62,668 nucleotides of DNA, from positions 1 through 62,668 of the forward strand of contig NZ_FOQM01000041.1 in NCBI RefSeq assembly GCF_900113735.1, in the 5' to 3' direction. The translations under genes and the position numbers were made by a program. Below, one piece after another: positions 25,586-35,463 of the stretch. The notes beneath the pieces are model-generated. The model had not been told where the DNA came from and searched no databases. It was given only the letters and a program-made list of their open reading frames with translations. The first letter of the stretch is position 1. Each line of letters opens with the position of its first letter. This DNA is from Bradyrhizobium sp. Gha. Lineage in GTDB: Bacteria; Pseudomonadota; Alphaproteobacteria; Rhizobiales; Xanthobacteraceae.

Positions 25586-25818
25586 TGCGAGGTCCTCATT
25601 CCCTTGTTGGTGCAAACTAGGCGAGGAGAACGACGCCAGGAAGGCCGACCTTGGGCGTGCTCGCCCTGTAGGCGCCGTCGCTCTCGCGTATCAGGACGGT
25701 TTCCCGCGGCGCATCCTTCGAAACGCCCGCCTCCGGCGCCCCCTCACGATCGCGGGAGGCCACGGAATATCGTGCCGCCGGGCCGATCCCTGAAGGATGG
25801 AGCGTTTTGGAGCATCCT

Positions 25819-26091
25819 ATGACGAAGACAATGATCGTCGCCGCCTTGCGGCTCATGCTGTCGCTCGCCATCGCCGGGCCGGCGCAGGCCTGGCCCGGAC
25901 AATCCTCAAGCACCGCCTGCGCGTGGAGCGGTGGGCCCACCGAATGCGAAGCGCTGACGATGGTCCTCGTCCACAAGCATGCGCTGACGCATTCGCATGT
26001 TCGCAAGACCGAGCATGCTGCGATGCCCGCTGCGCCGACGCGCTTGCCTGCACACGACGAAGATCCGCTCGCATCGATGCATTTCGAATGA
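25819..26091 (+). CDS. Small secreted histidine-rich protein, unknown function
   Basis: 90 residues from ATG 25819. The N-terminus MTKTMIVAALRLMLSLAIAG followed by PAQAWPG is a good signal peptide. The mature part contains two cysteines (TACAWSGGPTEC) and a histidine-rich run, VHKHALTHSHVRKTEH, that could bind a metal. I do not recognise the family and there is no strong ribosome-binding site, so the gene itself is only moderately supported. It is divergent from tupA. Confidence 0.4.
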   Translation: MTKTMIVAALRLMLSLAIAGPAQAWPGQSSSTACAWSGGPTECEALTMVLVHKHALTHSHVRKTEHAAMPAAPTRLPAHDEDPLASMHFE

Positions 26092-26232
26092 ATGCTCGGG
26101 GCGCGTGAGGCTGTGCAGATGTTCTGCAATTGGTCTCGCCCAGATTGACAGAGGTGTGACGGGCGGGCAGTTTTTCACATTGCTGGCGAATCAGCGATTG
26201 CCTACGGCAGCCTACCTCTGGGACAACTCCTG

Positions 26233-27576
26233 GTGCTTTCGAGACTGATATCGTTGCTGAGCCGCATTCCCGCGGTGAAATGGGCGTTGAACCGGCTTCG
26301 GCCCCTGCCGCACGGCAGCAGCATCGACGCGGCGCCCGGCGCTGCAGATGAACAGTCGGCCGTCATCGCGATTGCGGAAGCTACTCGGGCGCACGGCAGC
26401 GATATCAGTCCAGAGCCGCAGCATCGCGGCCTCGAAGTCGCTGCTCCATTCGCTGAGCACACCGCCACCGTCTCTGTCGCGGTGGAGAGCTCGTCAGCGC
26501 GGCCGACTGATACCGCCGTCAGCGACAATTCATCCGGAGAGACGCCGATAGAGGCGGAGCCCTTCGTCAAGGACGAGGTTCCGGTCTCTTCGATTGAAGT
26601 CGCGAGTGAGCCGGTTGATCCGCCCGAACCCATCAATAGCGACCCGTCCCCGGAATTTCTCACCGAAGTCAAACCCGAGGACAGAGAAGAGGCGTCGACC
26701 TCTTCTGTGCCGGTCGAAGCAGTCGATGCGTCCGAGCCCAGCGTCAGCAACGATCTACCCGTAGAGCTCCTGATCGTTGTCGAACCGGTTGAGGAAGAAA
26801 TTCCGGTCTCTTCCGTGGAAGTCGAAGCGGTCGATTCTCCCGAGCCCGTCGTCAGCAGCGATGCGTCTCCGGAACTCCCAGAAGATGTCGCGCCGGTCGT
26901 AGCGGATGAAGTCATCGTCGCCGCTCTCGAGACGGAGACGATGCCGGAGGCCTCCGGGCTTTATGTCGACGACGAGCCCATCTCCGTCGCTTCCGTCGAG
27001 ACCGAGCCGGTCGCAATCGACGAGAGGCCCGTCATCCTGGTCGATGCGGAGGTTCCCGCACCTTTCGTGGCCGGGGCCAGTCTCGAGGGCGAGCCCGCGG
27101 AGAGCGTCGCCGCAGCGCTTGCACCTGCTGCTGCAAACGATGCCCTGCCCATCGCGGGGATCAACGCGCCTGTTGTCGCCGCGCACGTCGAGCCTCCTCC
27201 GGCTCCCACTTCGAAGACGTCCGGCGCGCCGAAGCGTCGCGCAAAGATCGTGGAACCCGCCGATCGCGCCGCGCTGATCCGCCAGCGCTGGACCGAGACC
27301 GGGATCAGGATGTGGAATCCGCGGCTTCACGGCACCGGCGAAGCGACGCTGAACATCCAGGGACGCATCGCGCTGCTGCCGCCCGAGCCCGGCGAGAGCA
27401 TGCCGCGCTACGACAAGCTCGAATTCAGGATGTTGGGCGGACAGATCGTTTGCGAGGGCGTCATCGTCGAGGCCCCCGCACATGCCGGCCAGCGCAGCTT
27501 TACCCGGCTCGCCGAGCCGCGTGGCACCGATCGGACCCGCGAGCCGGTGCGGGAACGCCAGGCCGCTCTCGCCTGA
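26233..27576 (+). CDS. Acidic repeat protein with conserved C-terminal segment
   Basis: 447 residues from GTG 26233. A short hydrophobic amphipathic start (LSRLISLLSRIPAVKWAL) precedes about 300 residues rich in Glu, Val, Pro, Ser and Ala. Within it three copies of a unit of about 35 residues are visible at roughly 113-215, each with VSS(I/V)EV or a variant, then a xEP pair, then S(D/N)xSPE-like words. The last 115 residues differ: RQRWTETGIRMWNPRLHGTG and LLPPEPGESMPRYDKLEF look like a folded domain. I recall similar C-termini in Bradyrhizobium hypothetical proteins; function unknown. The repeats suggest a flexible spacer. Confidence 0.7.
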   Translation: MLSRLISLLSRIPAVKWALNRLRPLPHGSSIDAAPGAADEQSAVIAIAEATRAHGSDISPEPQHRGLEVAAPFAEHTATVSVAVESSSARPTDTAVSDNSSGETPIEAEPFVKDEVPVSSIEVASEPVDPPEPINSDPSPEFLTEVKPEDREEASTSSVPVEAVDASEPSVSNDLPVELLIVVEPVEEEIPVSSVEVEAVDSPEPVVSSDASPELPEDVAPVVADEVIVAALETETMPEASGLYVDDEPISVASVETEPVAIDERPVILVDAEVPAPFVAGASLEGEPAESVAAALAPAAANDALPIAGINAPVVAAHVEPPPAPTSKTSGAPKRRAKIVEPADRAALIRQRWTETGIRMWNPRLHGTGEATLNIQGRIALLPPEPGESMPRYDKLEFRMLGGQIVCEGVIVEAPAHAGQRSFTRLAEPRGTDRTREPVRERQAALA

Positions 27577-27781
27577 TTCTTTCAACGCGCGATGGTCAAA
27601 AGCCAGGGTCGGGGCCCAACCGCCGTCATGCTCAAATGGGCAGCGACCGTTATTCCGCGCATGACGCGGAATTTTTCGAACGCGAGGCGGTTGCTGCCGC
27701 GTCACGCAACAACTAGCGTGCTGCCGGTCGATCAGCGGAGCTCAACCGCGGTCGCAACGACATGACATCGGGAGGCAATCC

Positions 27782-28672
27782 ATGAAAAAGCTCGCGGCGG
27801 CGCTGTGTGCGCTGGCGCTCTTCGCACCAGCTGCGCAGGCGCAATCGATCAAGGACTTCGTGGCAGTCGTCATGAAGAAATGGACCGCACCGTTCGACCC
27901 GTTCCACCTGATCGACAACATCTATTACGTCGGCACCGACGGCATCGCCGTCTACATCATCAAGACCTCGCAGGGCCTGATCCTGATGGACACCGCGATG
28001 CCGCAGTCAACAGGCATGATCAAGGACAACATCGCCAAGCTCGGCTTCAAGGTTGCCGACATCAAATACATCCTGAACAGCCACGCCCATCTCGACCACA
28101 CCGGCGGCTTCGCCGAGATCAAGCAGGAGAGCGGCGCGCAGCTGGTGGCTGGCGAGCGCGACAAGCCGCTGCTCGAAGGGGGCTACTATCCGGGCGACGA
28201 GAGGAACGCCGATCTCAGCTTTCCGCCTGTCAAGGTCGATCGCACGGTGAAGGAGGGCGACAAGGTCACGCTCGGCGACACCACGCTGACGGCACACGCG
28301 ACACCAGGGCACTCGCCCGGCTGCACGAGCTGGGAGATGACGGTGAAAGACGGCGGCCAGGACCGCGAGGTGCTGTTCTTCTGCAGCGGCACCGTCGCGC
28401 TGAACCGGCTGGTGGGACAGCCGACCTATCCCGGCATCGTCGATGACTATCGCGCAACCTTCGCCAAGGCCAAGGCCATGAAGATCGACGTGCTGCTCGG
28501 GCCTCACCCGGAGGTCTATGGCATGCAGGACAAGCGCGCGCAGCAGATCAAGAGCGAGACGCCAAATCCGTTCGTCAAGCCGGGTGAGCTTGCGACCTAT
28601 GCCAGCGGCCTGTCGAAGGATTTCGACAAGCAGCTCGCCAAGCAGACGGCGGCGCTGGAGGCTGCGAAGTAG
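27782..28672 (+). CDS. Subclass B3 metallo-beta-lactamase (BJP-1-like)
   Basis: 296 residues with a signal peptide ending in APAAQAQS. Zinc ligands are visible as HAHLDH at 101-106, His177 (TPGHSPGCTSW) and His242 (LGPHPEVYGM), the B3 pattern. The closest enzyme I know is BJP-1 from Bradyrhizobium japonicum, a periplasmic chromosomal beta-lactamase. The sequence between the signal and the fold (KDFVAVVMKKWTAPFDPFHL) resembles the BJP-1 N-terminal extension. Expected activity is zinc-dependent hydrolysis of beta-lactams. No ampR-like regulator is adjacent. Confidence 0.9.
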   Translation: MKKLAAALCALALFAPAAQAQSIKDFVAVVMKKWTAPFDPFHLIDNIYYVGTDGIAVYIIKTSQGLILMDTAMPQSTGMIKDNIAKLGFKVADIKYILNSHAHLDHTGGFAEIKQESGAQLVAGERDKPLLEGGYYPGDERNADLSFPPVKVDRTVKEGDKVTLGDTTLTAHATPGHSPGCTSWEMTVKDGGQDREVLFFCSGTVALNRLVGQPTYPGIVDDYRATFAKAKAMKIDVLLGPHPEVYGMQDKRAQQIKSETPNPFVKPGELATYASGLSKDFDKQLAKQTAALEAAK

Positions 28673-28701
28673 CCGTGCCGCAGGTAAGCAAGACGTGCGG
28701 G

Positions 28702-28728
28702 GCGGCGATCGTCAGAGGTGATCGCCGC
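28702..28728 (+). terminator. Hairpin after the metallo-beta-lactamase gene
   Basis: GCGGCGATC at 28702-28710 pairs perfectly with GATCGCCGC at 28720-28728 around 9 bases. No T-run follows. It lies 30 bases after the stop and is a likely 3' end structure. The remaining bases to 28969 hold nothing recognisable. Confidence 0.55.
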
Positions 28729-28969
28729 TACGACCGTCCGGACGCTTATGGTTAGCAAAACGCAGCTGGAATGCGGGTCATTCGTGGCAATCCCCGCCGC
28801 TTCCAGCTTCCATCCTTAACAGACCCTCACCAATGCGCGCGGATCGAGGAATCCGCGGCAATTTGCAACCAGCGCTAGTGTTCCCGGGCGGAACCAATCT
28901 AACGCGGTCTTTACCCCCGCCGTGCAAGATCGCCTTCGTTTTTTGAAGAGATTTGAGGCGCGTATTGCA

Positions 28970-30976
28970 ATGCCTGCCGTCGATTTGAAGGCCCAGTTCA
29001 CCGCCGCGAAGCAGCTATTCCGCGTGTCTGACGACCCGGACCTGATGCGTGCGCAATTCGATGCCTTCTCCAAGCAGATCCCGCTGCTGTACCTGATCCT
29101 GATCAGCAACACGATCGCGGTCGCCTACAGCTACGTCAACGTCGCACCGGACTGGTTGACGATGACCGTGCCGAGCGCGCTGACGCTGCTCGCGGCGTTT
29201 CGGACATTCTGGTGGCTGCGCCAGCGCCACCAGGTGCGCAGCGATGCCGACATCCTGCGCAATCTGCGCGTCATGAACTGGATGACGCTGCCGATCGGCG
29301 CCGGATTCACCGCCTGGTCATTCGCGCTCTACCCTTACGGAGATCCCTTCGGCAAGAGCCAGATCGCCTTCTACATGGCGGTGACCGTGATCGGCTGCAT
29401 CTTCTCGCTGATGAATCTGCGTTCGGCGGCGCTGATTGTGACTCTGGTCGTCGACGTTCCCTATGTGCTGTTCTTCTGGGCCACGGGCGAACCGACGCTG
29501 AAGGCGATCGCAGTCAACAACCTGCTGGTCTCCGGCGCGATGGTGACGGTGCTGTTCATCTATTATCGCGACTTCGCCGATCTCGTCGCCAGCCGCAAAT
29601 CGCTGCTGACGCAGCAGGCGGCGACGCAGGCCCTGTCGGACGAGAACTTCCGCCTCGCCAACCTGGATTCCCTCACCGAGTTGCCGAACCGCCGCCGCTT
29701 CTTCGCCGAGCTGTCGAGCGCGTTTGCTGATGCCGAGCGCAGGCACGTGGGCGTCGCAGTCGGCATCATCGACCTCGACGACTTCAAGCCGATCAACGAC
29801 AATTACGGCCATTCCGTCGGCGACCGCGTGTTGATCGAGGCCGGCCGCCGCATCCGCGAGGTCTGCGAGGGCTTTGGGCCGCAAAGGGTGGAGTTTGCGC
29901 GGCTCGGGGGCGACGAGTTCGGTGTCGTCGTGTGCGGCGATCCCGAGGACGCCGATCTGGCGCGGCTCGGCGAACGCATCGGCGAGCAGGTCAAGCTGCC
30001 CTACCAGCTCGACACAGCGCATACCGGCCTGTCCTGCTCGATCGGCTTTGCGCTGTACCCGCGCTCGGCGACGACGGCGGAAGCTCTGTATGAATGCGCG
30101 GATTATTCGCTCTATCATGCCAAGCGCCGCCTGGGCGGCCGCACCGTGACCTTCTCGAGCGAGCTTGAGGCGGAGATCCGCAGCCGCGGCGTGATCGAAA
30201 ACCTGCTGCGCACCGTGGACTTCGACACCGAGATGGAGCTGGTGTTCCAGCCGATCGTCGACGCCATGAGCGAGCATACTACAGGCTTCGAAGCGCTGGC
30301 ACGCTGGCAGAGCCCCCGCCTCGGCTGGGTTTCGCCAGCCGATTTCATCCCGGCCGCCGAGCGCATCGGCCTGATCCGCCCGCTGACCCAGTCCCTGCTG
30401 GTGCGCGCGCTCGCGGCCGCCAAGGCCTGGCCTGGGCACACCCGCCTCTCATTCAACCTCTCGGCCCACGACATCTGCTCGCCCGACGGAATCCTCCCGC
30501 TGATCAGCATCATCGAGAAGAGCGGCGTGGCGCCGCGCCGGCTCGATTTCGAGATCACCGAGACCGCCGTCACCTTCGATTTCGTGCGCGCCCAGCAGTC
30601 GATCGCCGCGCTCAAGGCGATGGGCTGCGGCATCTCGCTGGACGATTTCGGCACCGGCTATTCGTCGCTCAGTCATGTGCACCGCCTGCCGCTGGACAAG
30701 CTCAAGATCGACCGCAGCTTCGTCGCCGACATCAACGACAATCCCGTCAGCCACAAGATCGTCAAATCGCTCACCGGCCTGTGCGACGACATGGAGATCG
30801 CCTGCGTCGTCGAGGGCGTCGAGACCCGCGCGCAGCTCGACAGCCTGCGCAGTCTCGGCTGCGATTTCGTGCAGGGCTATTATTTCGCGAAGCCGATGCC
30901 CGGCGCGGCGATCGAGGGGTATCTCGCGAAGGAACGCGAGTGGTGCGACGGCGCTGACGCCAAGGTCGTCGCCTGA
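28970..30976 (+). CDS. Membrane-bound GGDEF-EAL protein (cyclic-di-GMP turnover)
   Basis: 668 residues from ATG 28970 (GTG 28922 is an alternative). The first 200 residues form about six membrane helices with short loops. A GGDEF domain follows (LANLDSLTELPNRRRF to LGGDEFGVV; the synthase motif is intact). The EAL domain has FEALARW, NLSAHD, ITETAV, DDFGTGYSS, KIDRSF, EGVET and QGYYFAKP, all residues expected of an active phosphodiesterase. It may make or break c-di-GMP depending on a membrane signal. It converges with hutU, only 7 bases apart. Confidence 0.93.
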   Translation: MPAVDLKAQFTAAKQLFRVSDDPDLMRAQFDAFSKQIPLLYLILISNTIAVAYSYVNVAPDWLTMTVPSALTLLAAFRTFWWLRQRHQVRSDADILRNLRVMNWMTLPIGAGFTAWSFALYPYGDPFGKSQIAFYMAVTVIGCIFSLMNLRSAALIVTLVVDVPYVLFFWATGEPTLKAIAVNNLLVSGAMVTVLFIYYRDFADLVASRKSLLTQQAATQALSDENFRLANLDSLTELPNRRRFFAELSSAFADAERRHVGVAVGIIDLDDFKPINDNYGHSVGDRVLIEAGRRIREVCEGFGPQRVEFARLGGDEFGVVVCGDPEDADLARLGERIGEQVKLPYQLDTAHTGLSCSIGFALYPRSATTAEALYECADYSLYHAKRRLGGRTVTFSSELEAEIRSRGVIENLLRTVDFDTEMELVFQPIVDAMSEHTTGFEALARWQSPRLGWVSPADFIPAAERIGLIRPLTQSLLVRALAAAKAWPGHTRLSFNLSAHDICSPDGILPLISIIEKSGVAPRRLDFEITETAVTFDFVRAQQSIAALKAMGCGISLDDFGTGYSSLSHVHRLPLDKLKIDRSFVADINDNPVSHKIVKSLTGLCDDMEIACVVEGVETRAQLDSLRSLGCDFVQGYYFAKPMPGAAIEGYLAKEREWCDGADAKVVA

Positions 30977-30983
30977 GGCAGCG

Positions 30984-32654
30984 CTACTTCGAAAGGCTCG
31001 GCAGATCGAGGCCGTTGTCGCGGGCACAGTCGATCGCGATGTCGTAGCCCGCATCAGCGTGGCGCATGACGCCGGAGGCCGGATCGTTCCAGAGCACGCG
31101 CCCGATGCGCCTCGCCGCATCCGGCGTGCCGTCGGCGACGATCACCATGCCGGCGTGCTGGGAATAGCCGATCCCGACGCCGCCGCCGTGATGCAGCGAG
31201 ACCCAGGTCGCGCCGCTGGCGCAATTCAGGAGCGCGTTGAGCAGCGGCCAATCGGACACGGCGTCCGAGCCATCCTTCATCGCCTCGGTTTCCCGATTCG
31301 GGCTTGCCACCGAGCCAGAGTCGAGATGATCGCGGCCGATCACGACAGGCGCCTTCAATTCGCCGCGCGCGACCATCTCGTTGAAGGCGAGGCCGAGGCG
31401 ATGGCGATCGCCGAGACCAACCCAGCAGATCCGCGCCGGCAGGCCCTGGAACTTGATCCGCTCTCTCGCCATGTCGAGCCAGTTGTGCAGATGCTTATCG
31501 TCGGCCATCAGCTCCTTGACCTTGGCGTCTGTCTTGAAGATGTCCTCGGGATCGCCTGAGAGCGCAGCCCAGCGGAACGGACCGATGCCGCGGCAGAACA
31601 GCGGGCGGATATAGGCGGGCACGAAGCCGGGGAAATCGAAGGCGTTTGTCAGGCCCATGTCCTGGGCCATCTGGCGGATGTTGTTGCCGTAGTCGAGCGT
31701 CGGGATTCCCTGCGCGTGGAAATCGAGCATGGCCTGGACGTGTTCGACCATCGAGGTCTTCGACGCACGCTCCACCGCTTTCGGATCGGAGGCGCGCTTT
31801 GCTTCCCAATCGGCGAGCGTCCAGCCCTTCGGCAAATAGCCGTTGATCGGATCGTGCGCGCTGGTCTGGTCGGTGACGATGTCGGGCCTGACGCCGCGGC
31901 GCACCAGCTCCGGGAAAATCTCCGAAGCATTGCCGAGCAGGCCGACCGAGACCGGCTTCTTCGTTTTCGCGGCCTCCGCCATGATCGCGAGCGCTTCATC
32001 GAGCGTTGCGGCCTGGCGGTCGAGATAGCCGGTGCGCAAGCGCATCTCGATGCGGCTCGGCTGGCATTCGACCGCGAGCATCGAGGCGCCGGCCATCGTC
32101 GCCGCCAGCGGTTGCGCGCCGCCCATGCCGCCGAGGCCGGCGGTGAGAATCCATCTGCCGGCGAGGTTCCCGCCATAGTGCCGACGACCGACCTCGACGA
32201 AGGTCTCGTAAGTGCCCTGCACGATGCCCTGGCTGCCGATATAGATCCAGGAACCCGCCGTCATCTGCCCGTACATCATCAGACCCTGGCGATCGAGCTC
32301 GTTGAAATGATCGAGCGTCGCCCAATGCGGCACGATGTTGGAGTTGGCGATCAGCACGCGCGGCGCATCGGCATGGGTGCGGAAGATGCCGACCGGCTTG
32401 CCTGATTGCACCAGCAGCGTCTGGTCGTTCTCGAGCTTGCGCAACGCCGCGGTGATCCGGTCGAAGCTCTCCCAGTCGCGCGCGGCGCGGCCGATGCCGC
32501 CATAGACGACGAGCTCGCTCGGGCGCTCCGCGACTTCAGGATCGAGATTGTTCATGAGCATGCGCAGCGGCGCTTCCGTCAGCCAGCTCTTGGCGCTGAT
32601 CTCGCTGCCGCGGGGAGCGCGGATCGTGCGGTCATTGTCCAGTCGGCGGTTCAT
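30984..32654 (-). CDS. hutU: Urocanate hydratase
   Basis: 556 residues, the standard length. The region GGGVGIGYSQHAGMVIVADG and the NAD-binding area (GGMGGAQPLA) are the family signatures. It converts urocanate to imidazolone propionate, using NAD+ as an electrophile. AAGAGG precedes the ATG. It is last in the minus-strand operon hutI-hutH-hutU, 10 bases after hutH. Confidence 0.97.
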   Translation of the reverse strand: MNRRLDNDRTIRAPRGSEISAKSWLTEAPLRMLMNNLDPEVAERPSELVVYGGIGRAARDWESFDRITAALRKLENDQTLLVQSGKPVGIFRTHADAPRVLIANSNIVPHWATLDHFNELDRQGLMMYGQMTAGSWIYIGSQGIVQGTYETFVEVGRRHYGGNLAGRWILTAGLGGMGGAQPLAATMAGASMLAVECQPSRIEMRLRTGYLDRQAATLDEALAIMAEAAKTKKPVSVGLLGNASEIFPELVRRGVRPDIVTDQTSAHDPINGYLPKGWTLADWEAKRASDPKAVERASKTSMVEHVQAMLDFHAQGIPTLDYGNNIRQMAQDMGLTNAFDFPGFVPAYIRPLFCRGIGPFRWAALSGDPEDIFKTDAKVKELMADDKHLHNWLDMARERIKFQGLPARICWVGLGDRHRLGLAFNEMVARGELKAPVVIGRDHLDSGSVASPNRETEAMKDGSDAVSDWPLLNALLNCASGATWVSLHHGGGVGIGYSQHAGMVIVADGTPDAARRIGRVLWNDPASGVMRHADAGYDIAIDCARDNGLDLPSLSK

Positions 32655-32664
32655 GCGGACCTCT

Positions 32665-34224
32665 TCAGCTCAGTCTCGGAAACGGATCGGTGGAAAGCCT
32701 GGCGAGCGCCGCCGACGGCAATGCATCGGCTTCGATCAGCGCGGCGGCCTTGGCGAGATCGCCGGCCATGTAGCGATCGGCGCCAAGCGCAGGCACCTGC
32801 TCGCGGAGCGCCGCGATGACGGCTGCGAGCGGCCCGCTGGTCGCATGCGGCGCGCGCAGCGTGATCCCCTGGGCAGCGACCAGTAGCTCGATGCCCAAAA
32901 TGGCGGCGAGATTGTCCGCCATGTCGGACAGCCGCCGCGCGGCATGCGCCGCCATGGAAACATGGTCTTCCTGGTTGGCGCTGGTCGGCGTCGAGTCGAT
33001 CGAGCAGGCCGCGGCGCGCTGCTTGTTCTCGGCATAGAGCGCAGCCGCCGTGACCTCGGCGATCATGAAGCCGGAATTGACGCCGGGATCCGGCGTCAGG
33101 AACGGCGGCAGGCCAAAGTTCAGCGCGGGATCGACCAGCGTCGCGATACGCCGCTCGCTGATCGCGCCGATCTCCGACAGCGCCAGCGCGATCGTGTCGG
33201 CAGCAAAGGCCACCGGCTCGGCGTGGAAATTGCCCCCGGAGACGATCTCGCCGGTCTCGACCAGCACCAGCGGATTGTCAGTGACGGCATTGGCCTCGAC
33301 GATCAGCGTGCGCGCGGCCTGCGTGATCAGGTCGAGCGCGGCGCCCGCGACCTGCGGCTGGCAGCGCAGGCAATAGGGATCCTGCACGCGCTCGTCGCCT
33401 TCGAGATGCGACAACCTGATGTCGCTGCCATCGAGCAGCGCGGTCAGCGTCGCGGCCGCGGCGATCTGGCCGGGATGACCGCGCAGCGCCTGGATCTCGG
33501 GACGGAACGGCGCCGTCGAGGCCATTGCCGCATCGACCGACAGCGCACCGGTGACGAGCGCGGCGCGCGCGAGACGAAATGCGCGCAGCACGCCTGATAT
33601 GGCGTAGGCGGTCGAGAACTGCGTGCCGTTGATCAGCGCGAGCCCCTCCTTGGGGCCGAGCGTCAGTGGCACAAGGCCAGCAGCCGCCAGCGCCTCAGCA
33701 CCGGACACGGTTTTCCCGTCGAGGATCGCCTGCCCCTCGCCGATCATCACCGCGGTCATGTGCGCCAGCGGGGCGAGATCACCGGAGGCGCCGACCGAGC
33801 CTTGCTGCGGCACCAGTGGGTAGACATTTCGCGCCAGCATCGCCTGCAGCTGCTCGATCGCCTCGCGGCGCACGCCGGAGGCGCCGCGCCCGAGCGAGAT
33901 GATTTTCAGCGCGATCATCAGCCGGACGATGGGCTCGGGCGTCGCCGGGCCGACGCCGCAGCAATGCGAGACGATGAGATTGCGCTGGAGCAGCGCGGTC
34001 TGCTCGGGGGGAATGCGCTTCGAGGCCAGCTTCCCGAAGCCGGTGTTGATGCCATAGACGGGCGCGGCCGCCTGAGCAGCGGTCGCGACAACAGCCGCAG
34101 CCGCCTCGACACGCGGCCAGAATGCGACATCGAGCACGATGGGCGCGCCTTCCAGCACGCGCGCGAGATCGTCGAGGCTGACCGTTCCCGTGATGGTGAC
34201 CATCGCTGCGCCCGGCTCCGTCAC
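32665..34224 (-). CDS. hutH: Histidine ammonia-lyase
   Basis: 519 residues from GTG 34224. The MIO cofactor forms from Ala-Ser-Gly in GSVGASGDLAPLAHM. Other signatures are VYGINTGFGKLAS and VSMAAHAARRL. It removes ammonia from histidine to give urocanate. The GTG overlaps the hutI stop (GTGA) and has GGAGGGG about 5 bases upstream, which favours it over the internal ATG at 34203. Longer upstream frames are not coding. Confidence 0.96.
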   Translation of the reverse strand: MTEPGAAMVTITGTVSLDDLARVLEGAPIVLDVAFWPRVEAAAAVVATAAQAAAPVYGINTGFGKLASKRIPPEQTALLQRNLIVSHCCGVGPATPEPIVRLMIALKIISLGRGASGVRREAIEQLQAMLARNVYPLVPQQGSVGASGDLAPLAHMTAVMIGEGQAILDGKTVSGAEALAAAGLVPLTLGPKEGLALINGTQFSTAYAISGVLRAFRLARAALVTGALSVDAAMASTAPFRPEIQALRGHPGQIAAAATLTALLDGSDIRLSHLEGDERVQDPYCLRCQPQVAGAALDLITQAARTLIVEANAVTDNPLVLVETGEIVSGGNFHAEPVAFAADTIALALSEIGAISERRIATLVDPALNFGLPPFLTPDPGVNSGFMIAEVTAAALYAENKQRAAACSIDSTPTSANQEDHVSMAAHAARRLSDMADNLAAILGIELLVAAQGITLRAPHATSGPLAAVIAALREQVPALGADRYMAGDLAKAAALIEADALPSAALARLSTDPFPRLS

Positions 34225-35435
34225 TGGCCCCTCCAGACGCGGCGGTGCAGCGGATTGAAGCCGATGCGATAGACCAGCTCGGCAGGACGGTCGATGTCCC
34301 AGATCGCGAGATCGCACCATTTGCCGGCCTCGAGCGTGCCGGTCTGATCGAGCACGCCGAGCGCCCGCGCGCCTTCGCGGGTGACGCCCGTGAGGCATTC
34401 GGCGACAGTCATCCGGAACAACGTCGCGCCCATGTTCATCGCAAGCAGCAACGAGGTCAGCGGCGAGCTGCCGGGGTTGCAGTCGGTCGCGAGCGCCATC
34501 GCGACGCCGTGCTTGCGGAAGGTCTCGACCGGCGGTTTGTGCGTCTCGCGAATGAAGTAGTAGGCGCCGGGCAGCAGCACGGCGACCGTGCCGGCCTTCG
34601 CCATTGCAGCGGCGCCGGATTCGTCGGTATGCTCGAGATGATCGGCCGAGAGCGCGGAGAATCTTGCAGCGAGTGCCGCGCCGCCAAGATTCGAAAGCTG
34701 ATCGGCATGAAGCTTCACGGGCAGACCGAGCGACTTTGCCGCCTCGAACACAACCGCGGTCTGCTCCGCCGAAAATGCGATGCCTTCCATGAAGGCATCG
34801 ACGGCATCGGCAAGCCCCGCCTGTGCCACCGCAGGCAGCATCTCCTTGCAGACGAGATCGATATAGCGATCCTTGTCGCCATCGGCTTCCACCGGCAGCG
34901 CGTGCGCGCCGAGGAAGGAGGTGCGGATCGCGACCTTCCGTTGACGGCCGAGGGTGCGCGCGGCAGAAAGCTGGCGCATCTCGGTCTCGGCGTTGAGGCC
35001 ATAGCCGGACTTGATCTCCATCGTGGTGGCGCCCTCGCCGATCAGCGCATCAAGCCGCGGCAGCGCGCTTGCCACGAGTTCGGCCTCGCTCGCCTTGCGT
35101 GTCGCGGCGACCGTGGAGACGATGCCGCCGCCGGCGCGCGCGATCTCCTCGTAGCTCGCGCCTTTCAGGCGCAACTCGAATTCGTGCGCCCGGTTGCCAC
35201 CGTAGACGAGATGGGTGTGGCAATCGACGAGCCCCGGTGTGATCCAGCGCCCATCGCAATCGATGCGCTGGATGGCGTCGACGTTGTCAGGGAAATCCGC
35301 CGCCGCGCCGGCATAGACGATGTAGCCGCCGCGCATGGCAATCACGCCATGCTCGATCTCGCCGAGATCGGGACGATCGGCCCGCATCGTGGCGAGCCGG
35401 GCGTTATGCCAGATCCGGTCGAAGCGCTCTGTCAT
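34221..35435 (-). CDS. hutI: Imidazolonepropionase
   Basis: 404 residues of the amidohydrolase superfamily. Metal ligands appear as His73 and His75 in GLVDCHTHLVYGGNRA; further on ATDCNPGSSP supplies the catalytic aspartate region. It opens the ring of imidazolone propionate to formimino-glutamate. First gene of the minus-strand hut operon; its ATG lies 28 bases from the palindromic operator shared with hutF. Confidence 0.96.
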   Translation of the reverse strand: MTERFDRIWHNARLATMRADRPDLGEIEHGVIAMRGGYIVYAGAAADFPDNVDAIQRIDCDGRWITPGLVDCHTHLVYGGNRAHEFELRLKGASYEEIARAGGGIVSTVAATRKASEAELVASALPRLDALIGEGATTMEIKSGYGLNAETEMRQLSAARTLGRQRKVAIRTSFLGAHALPVEADGDKDRYIDLVCKEMLPAVAQAGLADAVDAFMEGIAFSAEQTAVVFEAAKSLGLPVKLHADQLSNLGGAALAARFSALSADHLEHTDESGAAAMAKAGTVAVLLPGAYYFIRETHKPPVETFRKHGVAMALATDCNPGSSPLTSLLLAMNMGATLFRMTVAECLTGVTREGARALGVLDQTGTLEAGKWCDLAIWDIDRPAELVYRIGFNPLHRRVWRGQ

Positions 35436-35463
35436 GCGATGGTCCCTTCGTGGGATGCTTGAC

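Noticed and set aside
34245..35462. 405-codon plus-strand ORF
   Set aside because: Antisense shadow of hutI; it also runs up to the hut operator region.
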